Shown: in pieces, positions 55,601 to 64,000 of the stretch | Numbering within the stretch: the first letter of the stretch is position 1 | Layout of the letters: the number at the start of each line of letters is the position of its first letter | NCBI GenBank assembly: GCA_029964075.1 | Contig: CM057147.1 | Span: forward strand, 14,467,513 to 14,531,512 | DNA from: Patiria pectinifera | Taxonomy: Eukaryota > Echinodermata > Asteroidea > Valvatida > Asterinidae | Direction: 5' to 3' | Length of the DNA: 64,000 nt | The notes under the pieces: model-generated | What the model saw: the letters and a program-made list of their open reading frames with translations, nothing else | What the model was told of the DNA's origin: nothing | The model's database searches: none | Position numbers and translations under genes: made by a program

Positions 55601-58600
55601 ACAAGTCCTTTCAATTTTTTTTTTTTATACATGTACATTTTATGTAAATGTACTGTACATGTACATGTATGTGATTTTAAAATTGGGGAGCACTTTATGT
55701 CACTATGCCATTTTCCTTTGTTTCTCGTATGTAGTATTTTATACATCTGTTTCGATGTTCATTTAATTGTTGTCAATCTACAGGTAAATCCCCCCCCCCA
55801 CAGAAGTGTGGTTGGGGTCTACGAACGAATACTTACCTGTAGAGCAATACTACTTATGCATATTCCCCCTACCGGCAGGTATTTTCCGCTAAGAGTTATA
55901 TACAATAGCGCCCTCTGGCGCCCTACCCATCATACCCCGCGGCATGCGTGCCTCGTGAGCGTCCTCTTTTCTCGAGCGCTAAGTCGGAATACAACAAAGT
56001 ACCCAAGGCATCGAGAAGAGTGGGGTAGGGAGGATGCTCTACAGGTAAGTATTCGTTCGTAGACCCCAACCACACTTCTGTGGGGGGGGAGTCTACTTCA
56101 CTCTACTTACCTGTAGAGCAATACTACTTATGCATAGACTAGCACCGTGAAGGAGGTGGGTCATGCGAGATGCTATTGTGCTTTCACAGGGGCACGTAAC
56201 CATACGCGTAAACCCTGGATGGGCCCGTTGCTCCACATGTGGGTGGACAAGGCAGCCCAAAAAGGTTCGCATGATAAGACATTAGTCATAATGGTAGCCT
56301 CAACATGCCAACAGAGATGTGATCTCCGATGTTGGGAATCACACGTAATGAATTACAGCCCACCGATACCTACACCTAAGAGTTCGGTGGGGCACACAAA
56401 ATAAAATTATCATGAAAGGCAAAACATCATGACATGGTACATATAGACACTATAATATGCACATGTACATGTACAGAGCTCAATAAAGAATCAGAGCTAG
56501 GAGACACCAATGCTGGGGAGGTCTCCGGTCTGAAAATGTCTTGAGAGCACGGTGGGGCTCAGTCAGTCGCCCTCAACACTGCTCTCCCATGCTCTGCCTT
56601 TTATTTTGCGCATGCGGATCAATCACACGGATTCTTCCGTTGATATGTCCGTGGTTTCATGGATGACCGTAGCCAACCTTCAGGTAATCTTGTCATGAAA
56701 ACCTGCAGGTATGGTGGGGTCACCATGATAAATACATGTCATGAAAGGCCTGCCTGTATGACAGGGTCTTCATGACAAAAACATGTCACGAGAAACCTGT
56801 TTGTATGGCAGGGTTGTCATGACAAATACGTGTCGCGAGAAGCCTGTCGGCAAAGCAGGGTTGTCGTGACAAATACATGTACATTTGTAACTGCAAGTGA
56901 CCGATTCAAAACGTCCCAGTGCAGCTAATGTACGACGTTAAAGTCATGATTGGCACTAAAAATTCTCCGCCTGGACAAGAATGATTTGATGCCCGGAACA
57001 AAGACGTCCGGAGGCACACAGGGCTCCGACAGTCCTTAGTATAAATCCCTCCTTAGGGAGCAGATATCAAGTCATGCACCAAAATTCGCTGTCTGAAACG
57101 GACAAGAATCATTTGATGCCCAGAGCAAAGACATTCGAAGGCAAAGAGGACTCCGACCGTCTTAGCTCAAAAAACCTTCCTTAGGGATCAGACGCCAAAG
57201 TCATGAAAGGCACCAACATTTTCCGTCTGGAATGGACAATGATGTGATGCCTAGAACAAAGATGTCCGGAGGTAAAGAGGCCTCCGACAGTCTTAGTTAA
57301 AAAACAAAAATCCTCAAGTAGGAATCGGATGGGCACACTCAGTTCCCATCAGATGTGGTCTGTCTTTATTTTACAGAAAACAGTTCTTTACTACATGTAT
57401 AGCAAGAAGTAACAACTGTTTACAAAGAAAAAGGCAACCGTAGGAACCAATGAAACAGATGTGAAATTGTTCACTGGTTCACAGAACTCTAAAGATCTCT
57501 ATAACACTTTTGGATAAGAAGGTGTTGAAGATGTCCTGCAATTCAGGGGTGTTAAAACATCCCCTTAAGTTAACTGACATGGACGTTCAACTGACTAACA
57601 TTAAGTAATCTACTGTCATGTTAGAAGTCCCTCAAGTGCAGGCTGTAAAAGCCATAGCTTGTTTGAGAAAGGTCTGATGTGAACAAGAGAGCATTACAGC
57701 ATCCAGAACATCAGGAGAAATTCTTGCGGAGCTGGTTGAGGGAAACCCAAGCTGTGCTGGAACAGAATATTGTTCTGCTCGGAAGAACATTTTGTACCTC
57801 CCACTGGTGAACCAAGGGAATGGTTATAGCCCTGGAAAACCAATCAATGGGGTGAACATGGAGTTAAGAAGAGGACCTTGTCGTCCTTCTGCTCCAGTTG
57901 ATTAAGTACCCGAGGGATAAGAGGAAGACGACAGGAAGGTGTATATAAGTAGCCTGTCCGTCTTCATCACCATCGTATTCGTGTGCCATGTGTAGGGGTC
58001 AGGAACCCTCAGGCATTAGCCTGGAAATCTGTGACTAGTTCATGAAACAAGTCAGATTGACATGTGGTTAGTTGTCCTTGCTTGGGAGGAGGACCGTCGA
58101 AAGCAAGAAGCTATGAGGAAAAACCCAATGGGGTATTTTTCAAGTGAGTTTACACAGGTGTGCAGGCTGCCTGCCCACCTGGTCGTTGATGTAAATTACA
58201 ACTGTGTCAAAGTCACATCGAACCAGGATCATCTGGCACAACACCGAATATAGAAGTAACATCGCAGTTTCTCCGAGACTGCCAGCATCTCAAGTATGTC
58301 AATGGAACTTGAATGATGCTCACACAGGGCCTCACCAATCCGCCACTAGATGCGTGTGGTGGGCAGCTAACTGGCAGAGTAACATGTCCGCCATGACAGT
58401 TAATGAATTAGGCTGCAATCTCTGAGAGGCCCCCCTTGTGAGGTTGGCAACGCCGAACCACAGGAGGTACTGCACAAGTCAGGTCATGGCCTGCACTGAC
58501 TGCAGTGAGGACTGGGCCAATACAAGCAAATAGGTGAATGCCACCAAACTTTGTTTCCACGGCGCAGTCATATCGCCTTTACTATCTGAGCAGAGGCCAG

Positions 58601-61600
58601 GAGTGAGGCGGAAAAAAGGCTGGATGGAGCCACCATGAAGTTGCAGCGAGAATCGGTGTTTGAAAACCGCGAAATTCTCAGTGCTCTGGCCTGAAAATGA
58701 GTTGCAGTTGTGTACCCTTCAGGCCAGGGCTCATTCCCCATGCTGATGTGTTAGACAGTCGACTAAATCTCATCAACATCTTCCCAAGGGAAATACAAGA
58801 CAGGCGCAACACTGTGCTGGCCCGATGGTATTGATGTCAGCCTGAAAGTCTCTCTGACGAGCTCCTACGAGACAGATGGGTGGAGGTCGTCATGAGTCAG
58901 GTAGGTCACTTATGGAAATCAGCAAAACAACTGAAGCCGAATCGAAATCGTTGTTACATTATCCTATGTGGCATGGCGTACAGAAAATGTTGCTAGCACG
59001 GCCACACAAAATCATCTGGGCAAACTTCAAAAGGTATGCAGTTGAGAAAACAAACAACTGTTTGTTCTTCACCTGCGCTGGCCCACATGTAGCCGCCATC
59101 GAGCAATATGGATGTAAACACCCATATCCACCGCAAAGGAAAAAACTTAAAAGGTGGAACTTGAATCTTTGGCGGGCGCCCTTTGACGGGAGAAACAGTT
59201 CATCAATCATGTTACCCCGGCGGGCCAAGATTGTTAGGGTCTGCACTCGAGTAAAATTATAGAGTACTGAGTGCAGACCGTGAAATTGATAGTGAAAATA
59301 GCGGTCAACAAGTCCGCTAAGACTGTCGAGTCAAGATTAAAACATTAAACCTAATGTACTTCATGAAGGTAAAGAGGGAGGCTGAACGCGTATCGCCGAG
59401 CCCACTTTAATTCTACTGCAAAGTGTATTCAAGTTTCTGCAAGTATTACAAATGTATTTACGAACAGCCGCTTGAATAATGGGGTCCCTCTACAGCTGGC
59501 AACTTGTGCTTAGCTGCATTGAAGAGGGAAGATGTGACAAAAAAATACCGAATTTCGCTAACGAAAAACGGTATTGATCACATTATTGCTTGAAGAGCAG
59601 CAGGCAGTTTGAATACAGGCACAATCTTTCGAATGTGGTCCACAACATGCCTGCAAGAGTCGAATAGACCCCGTACACGGCCACAGTCAGTTGTTGAACA
59701 ACTCCCTCGGAGACAAAGGACAGTGTACATACACAAGTAATGCACACATGTACAATGTACAATGTACATGAAAAATGTTGCGATCTCAGTACAGCAAGAA
59801 ACACCGCCGCACGGCTAAGCACAGCGCGGCGTGTCCCATTGTCCTTGAGTCACCCAACCGTGATTATTGTACAGGGCTACAGAGTTCACGGCTCGCAACT
59901 GAACCAAGACGGACGTTTCATTAACGTGCCCGCCTGGCAATACATGTACGTGTATAAAACGTATATGACCTTTTTTTTTTTTTTAATAAAGCCGAGAACA
60001 ATTGCAAGGCTTGTAATGAGTGGGCCGAAAAACCGAGTCCTCATCCCGGTAGCGTATGCCGCGGTGGGATCGGTGCAATAAACTTGCCCGGATTAGAAAA
60101 ATAAAATAATGAAGCCGTTCCCGCCTGAGAAATGGACACCACTTTGTCCGTTGTCGATGTCGTATATGTTTCACATTATCCAACGGAGGTATGGGGAACA
60201 CCTTGTCATTGTTAGATGTGGAGCCCGTCCTGCGCTTGATTTGAAAATTTTGTGATCGGGCGGAGCGGGCTCATCGGCGGAGGGTAATTTAAGTACATGT
60301 GTACCCGTGTAATGTCCCTCTGCAGCAAACGGAATTTCGTTTCCGCGATGGACAGCCATTGTAACCGGTCTGATTCTTCGTCATTATCGGATGAATCAGC
60401 CGAATGCGAAGGCCAAAATGACCCCGATGACTGAGAGCCGTCTGGAGGGGCTAGTTGTACAGAACCACGTGGTGGTGGCTGGGCAACACCCTCGGAGATA
60501 ATATACATACATTGTACATAATATTATGCAGATGGTGAAGACTAAACACAAGCGGGGATCCTGGCGCACGGCTAACTGTGTGCGGTAGGTCCGTTGTCTC
60601 TGGACCACGCGACCGTGGCCCACGGCCGACGAACGTGAAGTCCCGTTCGCCGTAGGCCGGGCTTCCGGTATAGCGCGCAACCATGTGTGGTATACATGAA
60701 CATGTACATGTATGAACATGTGTTTTTCATTTTTGTACATGTACCTCGTTGTGCTTGGGCCACCCAACCGTGGCCAACGAACGACGACTGTGAAGCCCTC
60801 ACCGCAGGCGGGGACTCCGCAGCACGACTAATTGTATGCGGCATGTCCCTCTGTTCCCGAGCCACCCAAGCGTGACCGGTGACCGAAGACTGCAATGTGG
60901 GCCCAACGACCGATGGTTGTGGGCCGTACTAGTCCACCGCTGCAGGGGGCCCCCCAACAGGGCCCGCCCGGCGGCCTGCCGACATAGCCGATAGCGTATC
61001 GGAAATCAACTGAAAGGCCTGCAGAAAATCTTCTCCAGAAACCGCGTCCTCCCCCAGGAGCGTTTGCCCCGGCGGGACCGGCCAGAGGAGTCGTCAGAAC
61101 TCGAAGAAGAACGGTGCGATCGACGTGCAGCTTTCTTCTTCTTCTTCTTAGAAGAACGGCCCCAAGGTGTGTCCGAGGAAAAATCGGAAGACACCTGGGA
61201 CACCGGGACCCCCGAACAACGGAAACAATCCGATGATGAGAGTAGTCCCTCTGAGCGAGCTAGCACGGGGGCCGTCGGCCCGGGATCCCCCGGGGCGACC
61301 AGCTCCGTATCGCTCATAATGCACCCGGCCGACAGCGCCTCAGGCCCCGTGGGCTGAGCGAGCGCTGGACGGACCGGTAGCCCGTGCAATAGCCCATCCC
61401 GACAACCAGTGGTGTTCGGCACTGTGTCGGGAGGGCACGGGTGACTAGAGCCCACCGAAGTGTGACGGCTAGTCCCCTCGGGCCGCCCCGTGATCGGGGG
61501 AGGGCTAGGTGCCAACGCGGCGCTCGTTGCCGAGCCACGCTTGCCCTGACGGCCCTTCTTAGGCTTTGCTCCGGCACAGGAGATATGTTTTATGGGAACC

Positions 61601-62908
61601 TTGCCGGAGTGTGCCTTTAGTTTGGGTGTTCCGCCCGAGTTGACCGGAGAAGGTGACCGAGGTCCCCTTAACTGATCGGCGGAACTGCCAACTCCCCCAG
61701 CCGACTGTGGCTGAGGGTGCCGGACGAGAGACTGCTGCCGCGGTAACGTCGGAGCGTTAACGGCAGAGTCCCCCGAGAACTCGGTCCGTCCCGTGGGAGA
61801 ATTAGTCCCTCCGGTTAGTGACAGATCGGCCCTCCCCAAACGCTTCATATTTATGAAATAAATACAACCAATAAGATGATGAAACTCTACAAACTAATGA
61901 TTACTAACTCTTTTATTAAATACTTCTCTTAAACGCAAAAAAGGGTAGTAAATGACGAGGCAAACAGCGAGCTATTTCACGCACGTCCTACCCGACCTGC
62001 CGCTAAGAGAAAAGAGGACGCTCACGAGGCACGCATGCCGCGGGGTATGATGGGTAGGGCGCCAGAGGGCGCTATTGTATATAACTCTTAGCGGAAAATA
62101 CCTGCCGGTAGGGGGAATATGCATAAGTAGTATTGCTCTACAGGTAAGTAGAGTGAAGTAGACTCGGTATTGAATTACTTAAATCCACGTGTTGAAATTA
62201 AATATAAAATGTACTAAATGACGCAGAGTGAAATTACAGTCAGACATCTGACATACTCTGACTCTTACCATAAATTGTCCACACACACAAAATGGCTGTG
62301 ATCATCAAAGTTTTAAGTGAATATTAAATTTAAGTAAGGAAATAAGTATGTGCTTGGCTAGGGTCCTGGTTGCCGATAATGGCCCGAGCCGAATACCTTT
62401 TCAGCCAAAAAGTCAAAATAAGTCAACAATTTCTCTTCATGTTTTATCAGAAACGCCCCTCTGGCCATGTCCATGGTATGAGCCTTGCACGCGTAGTGCT
62501 AAAAATCTCCTTATATGGATGTGCGATGTGGCACAGAACGCAGCTGTGTTTTACCGGCGGTTTAAAACCACCCACATGACTGGCTCTTGACCAATAGGAA
62601 TGGGTAAACTGTCTCAGGTATTTATGACTGCAAGATAACCAAATCTGTGATTGTGAAAGCTGAAATAATTGTGCTAGTTTGTCTTGGCTGTGTTTGTGTC
62701 TTGATTTCACTCCTTGTTGTTGGGTCTGACTTCAATCCACCCCCTCCCCCGCCCCACACCCATTTGCCTTCTCTTACATGTGCAGGTAACATCATCATCA
62801 TCCCCGTATCTTCCTTCATCATCCACCACAAACGTCGTCATATCTTTCCCCAAGACGATGTCCACGGTTGTCCGGGCGATGGCGGCTGCCAACACGTACG
62901 GAGCTTTG
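45541..62908 (-). CDS. PPM1E/PPM1F-type (POPX) protein phosphatase 2C, 5' end open
   Basis: This is a metal-dependent Ser/Thr phosphatase of the PPM family, closest in my reading to PPM1E and PPM1F, which dephosphorylate PAK and CaM kinases. Six exons join in phase: 62908-62778, 53956-53757, 51192-51004, 49609-49466, 47541-47448 and 46610-45541, giving 608 residues plus an upstream part beyond or undetected. Motifs in order are [30 protein letters not shown] (metal Asp), [73 protein letters not shown] (metal Asp) and [16 protein letters not shown] (metal Asp). All catalytic aspartates expected are present. The C-terminal tail of 268 residues is acidic, then Ser/Arg-rich, then basic, and matches neither vertebrate paralogue. 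A 6.4-kb DIRS element occupies intron 1. Confidence 0.92.
46617..47205. repeat. Minisatellite ACAAGTCAATC (10-11 base unit)
   Basis: About 55 units of CACAAGTCAAT, with CACTAGTCAAA and CAAAAGTCAAT variants, run without interruption through the PPM1 intron between 46611 and 47447. It starts within 10 bases of the acceptor of the last exon, so it replaces the usual polypyrimidine region on the minus strand with GATTGACTTGT repeats. Confidence 0.93.
47448..47541 (-). CDS. PPM1E/F-like exon 5
   Basis: Acceptor CTGAAAACAG|GAC; donor CATAG|GTCAGT (phase 1). It encodes [20 protein letters not shown], then [12 protein letters not shown]; the human PPM1E block is [32 protein letters not shown]. Confidence 0.96.
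47611..47850 (+). mobile_element. tRNA-derived SINE, family B
   Basis: TTATGGTTACGGTGTTCGAC, CTTGGGCAAGACACTTTACT, CCACCCAGGAGTATAAATGG and GCTGCTGCAGGGTCTCATTC follow the order of the copy at 9488-9763 on its minus strand. Part of the head with box B is deleted. It lies in PPM1 intron 4. Confidence 0.75.
48509..48942. mobile_element. TTAA-bounded MITE, piggyBac-like
   Basis: Ends TTAAACCTAACTCCCTGGGC and, inverted, TTAAACCCTAACC. It is an inverted relative of 25824-26245: both carry TTGAGGCAGAGCCAGTGACA-type and GCACTGTG / CACAGTGCATCC phrases. It lies in PPM1 intron 4. Confidence 0.75.
48972..49075 (+). mobile_element. Possible Tigger/pogo-like end
   Basis: TACAGTAAACTCCGGCTAAG and then ACGGCACTCTCGGGACCAGA resemble a Tigger/pogo terminus. 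No matching opposite end was found before 49466, so it is a fragment at best. Confidence 0.35.
49466..49609 (-). CDS. PPM1E/F-like exon 4
   Basis: Acceptor TGTGTAG|GGT; donor AGACCG|GTGAGT (phase 0). It encodes [39 protein letters not shown] and [13 protein letters not shown] is the conserved PP2C strand motif. Confidence 0.95.
50207..50756 (+). mobile_element. TTAA MITE family T2
   Basis: It is bounded by TTAA: TTAAAGGTAGGGTACATCGT at the left; TTAAAGGTAGATTACATCAT, inverted, at the right. It is the best-preserved T2 copy, with TTTGAAGCAACAAAAGTGCT and GGAAGAATAATTTCACAGGG. It lies in PPM1 intron 3. Confidence 0.8.
51004..51192 (-). CDS. PPM1E/F-like exon 3
   Basis: Acceptor CGTCTTAG|AAT; donor CGGGAG|GTTGGT (phase 0, 63 codons). 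It encodes [51 protein letters not shown] and KARRE. DGHGG carries the first metal-binding aspartate of PP2C enzymes. The exon is GC-rich. Confidence 0.96.
51205..52800. other. PPM1 intron 2, no gene seen
   Basis: Only short low-complexity features are visible: a GTACATGTACATGTACATGT run at 51502, a T-rich block at 52320-52370, and GGAACAGTTCCG / CGGAACAGTTGG near 52430. Confidence 0.5.
53079..53433 (+). mobile_element. TTAA MITE family T2, short copy
   Basis: Left end TTAAAGGCATAGGATCGTTT; right end, inverted, AAAGCCTTTGGCATATAGGA. It contains GCCAGACGGAATAATTTCAC. Its right TTAA is also the left TTAA of the next element at 53430. Confidence 0.65.
53430..53648. mobile_element. TTAA-bounded MITE, piggyBac-like, abutting a T2 copy
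   Basis: Ends TTAACCCTCACAAAACTCAA and, inverted, TTAACCCTAACTCCCTAGC. It shares one TTAA with the T2 element immediately before it and lies in PPM1 intron 2, ending 109 bases before the exon 2 donor. Confidence 0.65.
53757..53956 (-). CDS. PPM1E/F-like exon 2
   Basis: Acceptor CTCAATAG|TA (completing a codon begun in exon 1); donor CTTGGG|GTAAGA (phase 0). It encodes [20 protein letters not shown], then [20 protein letters not shown] and [13 protein letters not shown]. The [12 protein letters not shown] block is the start of the PP2C fold; human PPM1F has RNTRRKMEDRHV. Confidence 0.93.
54597..55124 (-). mobile_element. TTAA MITE family T1, inverted copy
   Basis: TTAAAGGGAATATACAACAT at the left and, inverted, TTAAAGGGAACGTACATCAT at the right. 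It is full-length and collinear with 7567-8100 on the opposite strand, including GGTGGTCGGCCGATCACCGT. It lies in PPM1 intron 1. Confidence 0.82.
55370..55680. repeat. GTACATGTAC-rich stretch
   Basis: Repeated ACATGTAC, GGTACATGTACCGGGTACAT and TGTACATGTACATGTATG phrases occur at 55370-55520 and 55625-55670. They are self-complementary and would form many small hairpins. No gene is seen. Confidence 0.6.
55790..55973 (-). repeat. DIRS 3' inverted terminal repeat
   Basis: The 143 bases 55831-55973 are the inverted copy of 62007-62149. They include TTATGCATATTCCCCCTACC, AATAGCGCCCTCTGGCGCCC and CCCGCGGCATGCGTGCCTCG. I saw no mismatch. The outer 40 bases (55790-55830) are unique to this end and recur inverted only in the internal complementary region. 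Confidence 0.85.
56037..56145 (-). repeat. DIRS internal complementary region
   Basis: 56037-56089 is the inverted copy of the 3' terminus (CTCTACAGGTAAGTATTCGT ... CACTTCTGTGGGGGGG). 56090-56137 matches the 5' terminus inverted (GAGTCTACTTCACTCTACTT ... CTTATGCATA). The junction at 56089/56090 equals the predicted junction of a circular DIRS intermediate. Confidence 0.83.
56690..56885. repeat. Tandem repeat of about 60 bases in DIRS body
   Basis: Four units combine CATGACAAATACATGTCATG-like and GAAACCTGTTTGTATGGCAG-like phrases (GGGGTCACCATGATAAATAC, GGGTCTTCATGACAAAAACA, GGGTTGTCATGACAAATACG, GGGTTGTCGTGACAAATACA). Confidence 0.78.
56935..57310. repeat. Tandem repeat of about 125 bases in DIRS body
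   Basis: Three units carry GACAAGAATGATTTGATGCC, GAACAAAGACGTCCGGAGGC, GGGCTCCGACAGTCCTTAG and CCTCCTTAGGGAGCAGA with about 15 percent divergence. Confidence 0.82.
57311..59575. other. DIRS body without recognisable domains
   Basis: This is where the reverse transcriptase region would be expected. Only short frames occur, for instance a 128-codon frame at 58876-59262 on the plus strand, opposite to the element, with no match I recognise. Confidence 0.5.
59790..60920. repeat. Degenerate 100-120 base GC-rich tandem repeats in DIRS body
   Basis: At least four diverged units share the order GTCC-CTTGAGTCACCCAACCGTG, AACGAACG, GTGAAGCCCTCACC, GGACTCCG and GCACGACTAATTGTATGCGG (near 59820, 60590, 60750 and 60850). 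GTACATGTAC runs lie between them. Frames found here on the minus strand repeat the same peptide text and are unlikely to be genes. Confidence 0.68.
61006..61848 (-). CDS. DIRS gag-like ORF1, frameshifted near its end
   Basis: It encodes 280 residues from an ATG 317 bases inside the element's 5' end. The protein is Ser/Pro/Gly-rich and basic, with one Cys-poor middle segment, [20 protein letters not shown], a Lys-run ([10 protein letters not shown]), a Ser-rich patch ([18 protein letters not shown]) and no enzymatic motif. This composition and position fit the ORF1/gag-like protein of DIRS elements, which is poorly conserved. After SRRGKRSWG the next frame reads on sensibly as [20 protein letters not shown] to a stop near 60930, so a single-base loss in a run of G has probably cut the protein short. 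Confidence 0.6.
   Translation of the reverse strand: MKRLGRADLSLTGGTNSPTGRTEFSGDSAVNAPTLPRQQSLVRHPQPQSAGGVGSSADQLRGPRSPSPVNSGGTPKLKAHSGKVPIKHISCAGAKPKKGRQGKRGSATSAALAPSPPPITGRPEGTSRHTSVGSSHPCPPDTVPNTTGCRDGLLHGLPVRPALAQPTGPEALSAGCIMSDTELVAPGDPGPTAPVLARSEGLLSSSDCFRCSGVPVSQVSSDFSSDTPWGRSSKKKKKKAARRSHRSSSSSDDSSGRSRRGKRSWGRTRFLEKIFCRPFS
62007..62165 (-). repeat. DIRS 5' inverted terminal repeat
   Basis: The 143 bases 62007-62149 are the inverted copy of 55831-55973. The outer 16 bases, on the minus strand GAGTCTACTTCACTCT, are shared only with the internal complementary region. Confidence 0.85.
62166..62777. other. PPM1 intron 1, no gene seen
   Basis: Unique AT-rich sequence between the DIRS element and the PPM1 exon. 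A C-rich run lies at 62739-62760. Confidence 0.5.
62778..62908 (-). CDS. PPM1E/F-like exon 1 of those visible
   Basis: Acceptor TTCTTTCCGCAG|C (so a previous exon ending in phase 2 exists); donor ACAT|GTAAGA (phase 1), which joins correctly to exon 2. It encodes [32 protein letters not shown] and an acidic GDDDDV. Vertebrate PPM1E/F have a comparable helical segment before the catalytic domain, but similarity is weak, so the assignment rests mainly on phase and position. Confidence 0.65.
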
Positions 62909-64000
62909 CTGCGGAAAGAAGCAAACCAAAAACCCAAATTACATTGTAAGTCTGTATTACAAGCACATTAAGTAGAGTTGACCTCAAAGTGATTGACAGC
63001 TTTCCACGGACGACGCAGAATACATGTACAAGACTGGAGAGTGTCCGTCCTTGTACATGTACTTCAATTTAATATCGGCCGATTTCGGCTGCACTGTCTG
63101 CAACTGTGTCAACAATCTTGTGAAAATAGAATAAATTGCAATCCTGGACGATGCACAGACTTTCTACGCAGGACAAATTACACAAAAACGGATCATGAAT
63201 TGAATTTCATGATAGGACGGGGGCCAAATTTGCCGAGCTCACACAACTTTTTGCTTGTGTGATTGTGATGTATAATTGTTTTTGAGCGGTTTTCTGCTGA
63301 TTTCTGCTTAGAACATAAATTAATTAACCCTCCTGCTATTTAAGAGGTTACAAACAGTCAAAATTTCCTTCCACTCCCCCTGGCATACTGTTAACAAACC
63401 AATGGGGTCTTGACCAATATTGACCCAAGTAATAACATGGCTCAGAATGCAATCATAGGAGGGTTTTAAGCAAAATTTTTTAACAATGAACAAAACAACT
63501 TTTGAGGTCACCACAACTGCACATGGATGTAGGCACCACTCCATGGGGAGAGGGGATGTAAAAACAAATATGACAAATCAAATATTTTCACTATTTATTC
63601 AGTGTACCGATATCTATTTCTGAAGTTTTATATTGACATCTATGCTGCGCTTGCTCGTGAAGCATGTATGAAACTTATTAAGTTTATCTTTGACGTGGAA
63701 TCTTGCCAAGCTATTTATTTAGTTATATGTACCGGTACATGTATCCATTCGTTTTTCTATTGTAAACAGAATCTTTTTAAATAAATCAACAGAGTCAGTT
63801 TCCTGACCATCTCTCTGCAACTCGCACTCGCTGGCTGCAGCCATTTGTAATTGACTTTATTTCATTAGATTCATTTCTATTCCCAACTTCTAAAAATGAA
63901 GATTTTACCTCGCTTTCAACTTAATATGGTCGACCCGTGAATAAAGCCTATTGGACAATGTTGGATAATAAAAACAGCCAAACTCACTTCAACAGACACA
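62909..64000. other. Upstream PPM1 intron or flank, no exon found
   Basis: The missing first exon or exons of the phosphatase should lie here or beyond the right edge. I could not find one with a phase 2 donor and a credible N-terminal sequence. TTGTACATGTAC pairs flank 63020-63065. Confidence 0.45.

Larger units (their letters stand above)
55790..62165 (-). mobile_element. DIRS-type retrotransposon, non-autonomous or decayed
   Basis: Read on the minus strand, the element begins at 62165 (GAGTCTACTTCACTCTACTT) and ends at 55790 (CCACACTTCTGTGGGGGGG). The two termini share a 143-base identical inverted repeat (62149-62007 and 55831-55973) but differ in their outermost 16-40 bases. An internal complementary region at 56145-56037 joins the complement of the start (GAGTGAAGTAGACTC) directly to the complement of the end (CCCCCCCACAGAAG), as in DIRS elements. 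A gag-like ORF lies just inside the 5' repeat. I find no reverse transcriptase, methyltransferase or tyrosine recombinase; the body holds tandem repeats instead. No target duplication is seen, as expected for DIRS. It sits in PPM1 intron 1, same orientation as the gene. Confidence 0.82.

Noticed and set aside
60396..60895. Minus-strand frames of 107-123 codons
   Set aside because: They derive from degenerate tandem repeats inside the DIRS element; the same peptide phrases recur in shifted frames.
61064..61357. Plus-strand frame of 97 codons
   Set aside because: It is antisense to the gag-like ORF, with a poly-Phe run mirroring the Lys run.

Overview
This is a window of a eukaryotic nuclear genome, almost certainly an invertebrate animal and most likely a deuterostome (echinoderm, hemichordate or lancelet; I cannot decide which). 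The reasons are spliced animal genes with GT-AG introns of 0.3-9 kb, readily aligned vertebrate-type orthologues, tRNA-derived SINEs, a 500-base assembly gap (18357-18856), and intergenic and intronic DNA packed with short inverted-repeat transposons. Coding sequence is only about 8 percent of the window.

Four protein genes were reconstructed by joining exons whose splice phases agree. (1) ESS2/DGCR14, plus strand, seven exons from 2791 to 16371; its C-terminal exon or exons are not visible and may lie in the assembly gap. (2) NIF3L1, minus strand, five exons from 33637 down to 26362, complete, with a long N-terminal extension. (3) SIRT4, plus strand, three exons from 34757 to 37300, complete. 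(4) A PPM1E/PPM1F-type (POPX) PP2C phosphatase, minus strand, six exons from 62908 down to 45541, open at the 5' end, with an unfamiliar C-terminal tail of about 268 residues. NIF3L1 and SIRT4 are head-to-head about 1.1 kb apart; ESS2/NIF3L1 and SIRT4/PPM1 are tail-to-tail. One tRNA-Thr(CGT) gene lies at 781-851. The four genes belong to different processes (pre-mRNA splicing, Nif3-family protein, mitochondrial sirtuin, kinase-pathway phosphatase); nothing suggests that they act together.

The rest is mostly mobile DNA. The most notable item is a 6.4-kb DIRS-type retrotransposon (55790-62165, minus orientation) inside PPM1 intron 1. It has 143-base inverted terminal repeats, a gag-like ORF, and an internal complementary region that is the exact reverse complement of the predicted circle junction, but no visible reverse transcriptase or tyrosine recombinase. 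There are also: foldback elements whose arms are short tandem repeats (1770-2435, 20127-22032) or long palindromes (31979-32793, 30645-31322, 15261-15711, 43866-44369, 27458-27707); an element built from the palindrome CCCAACTATAGTTGGGAC (22370-23288); several TTAA-bounded MITE families, one with piggyBac-like CCCTAAC termini; Harbinger-like and Tigger/pogo-like MITEs; two SINE families; a truncated CR1/L2-type LINE; and minisatellites in introns of NIF3L1 (28931-30130) and PPM1 (46617-47205).
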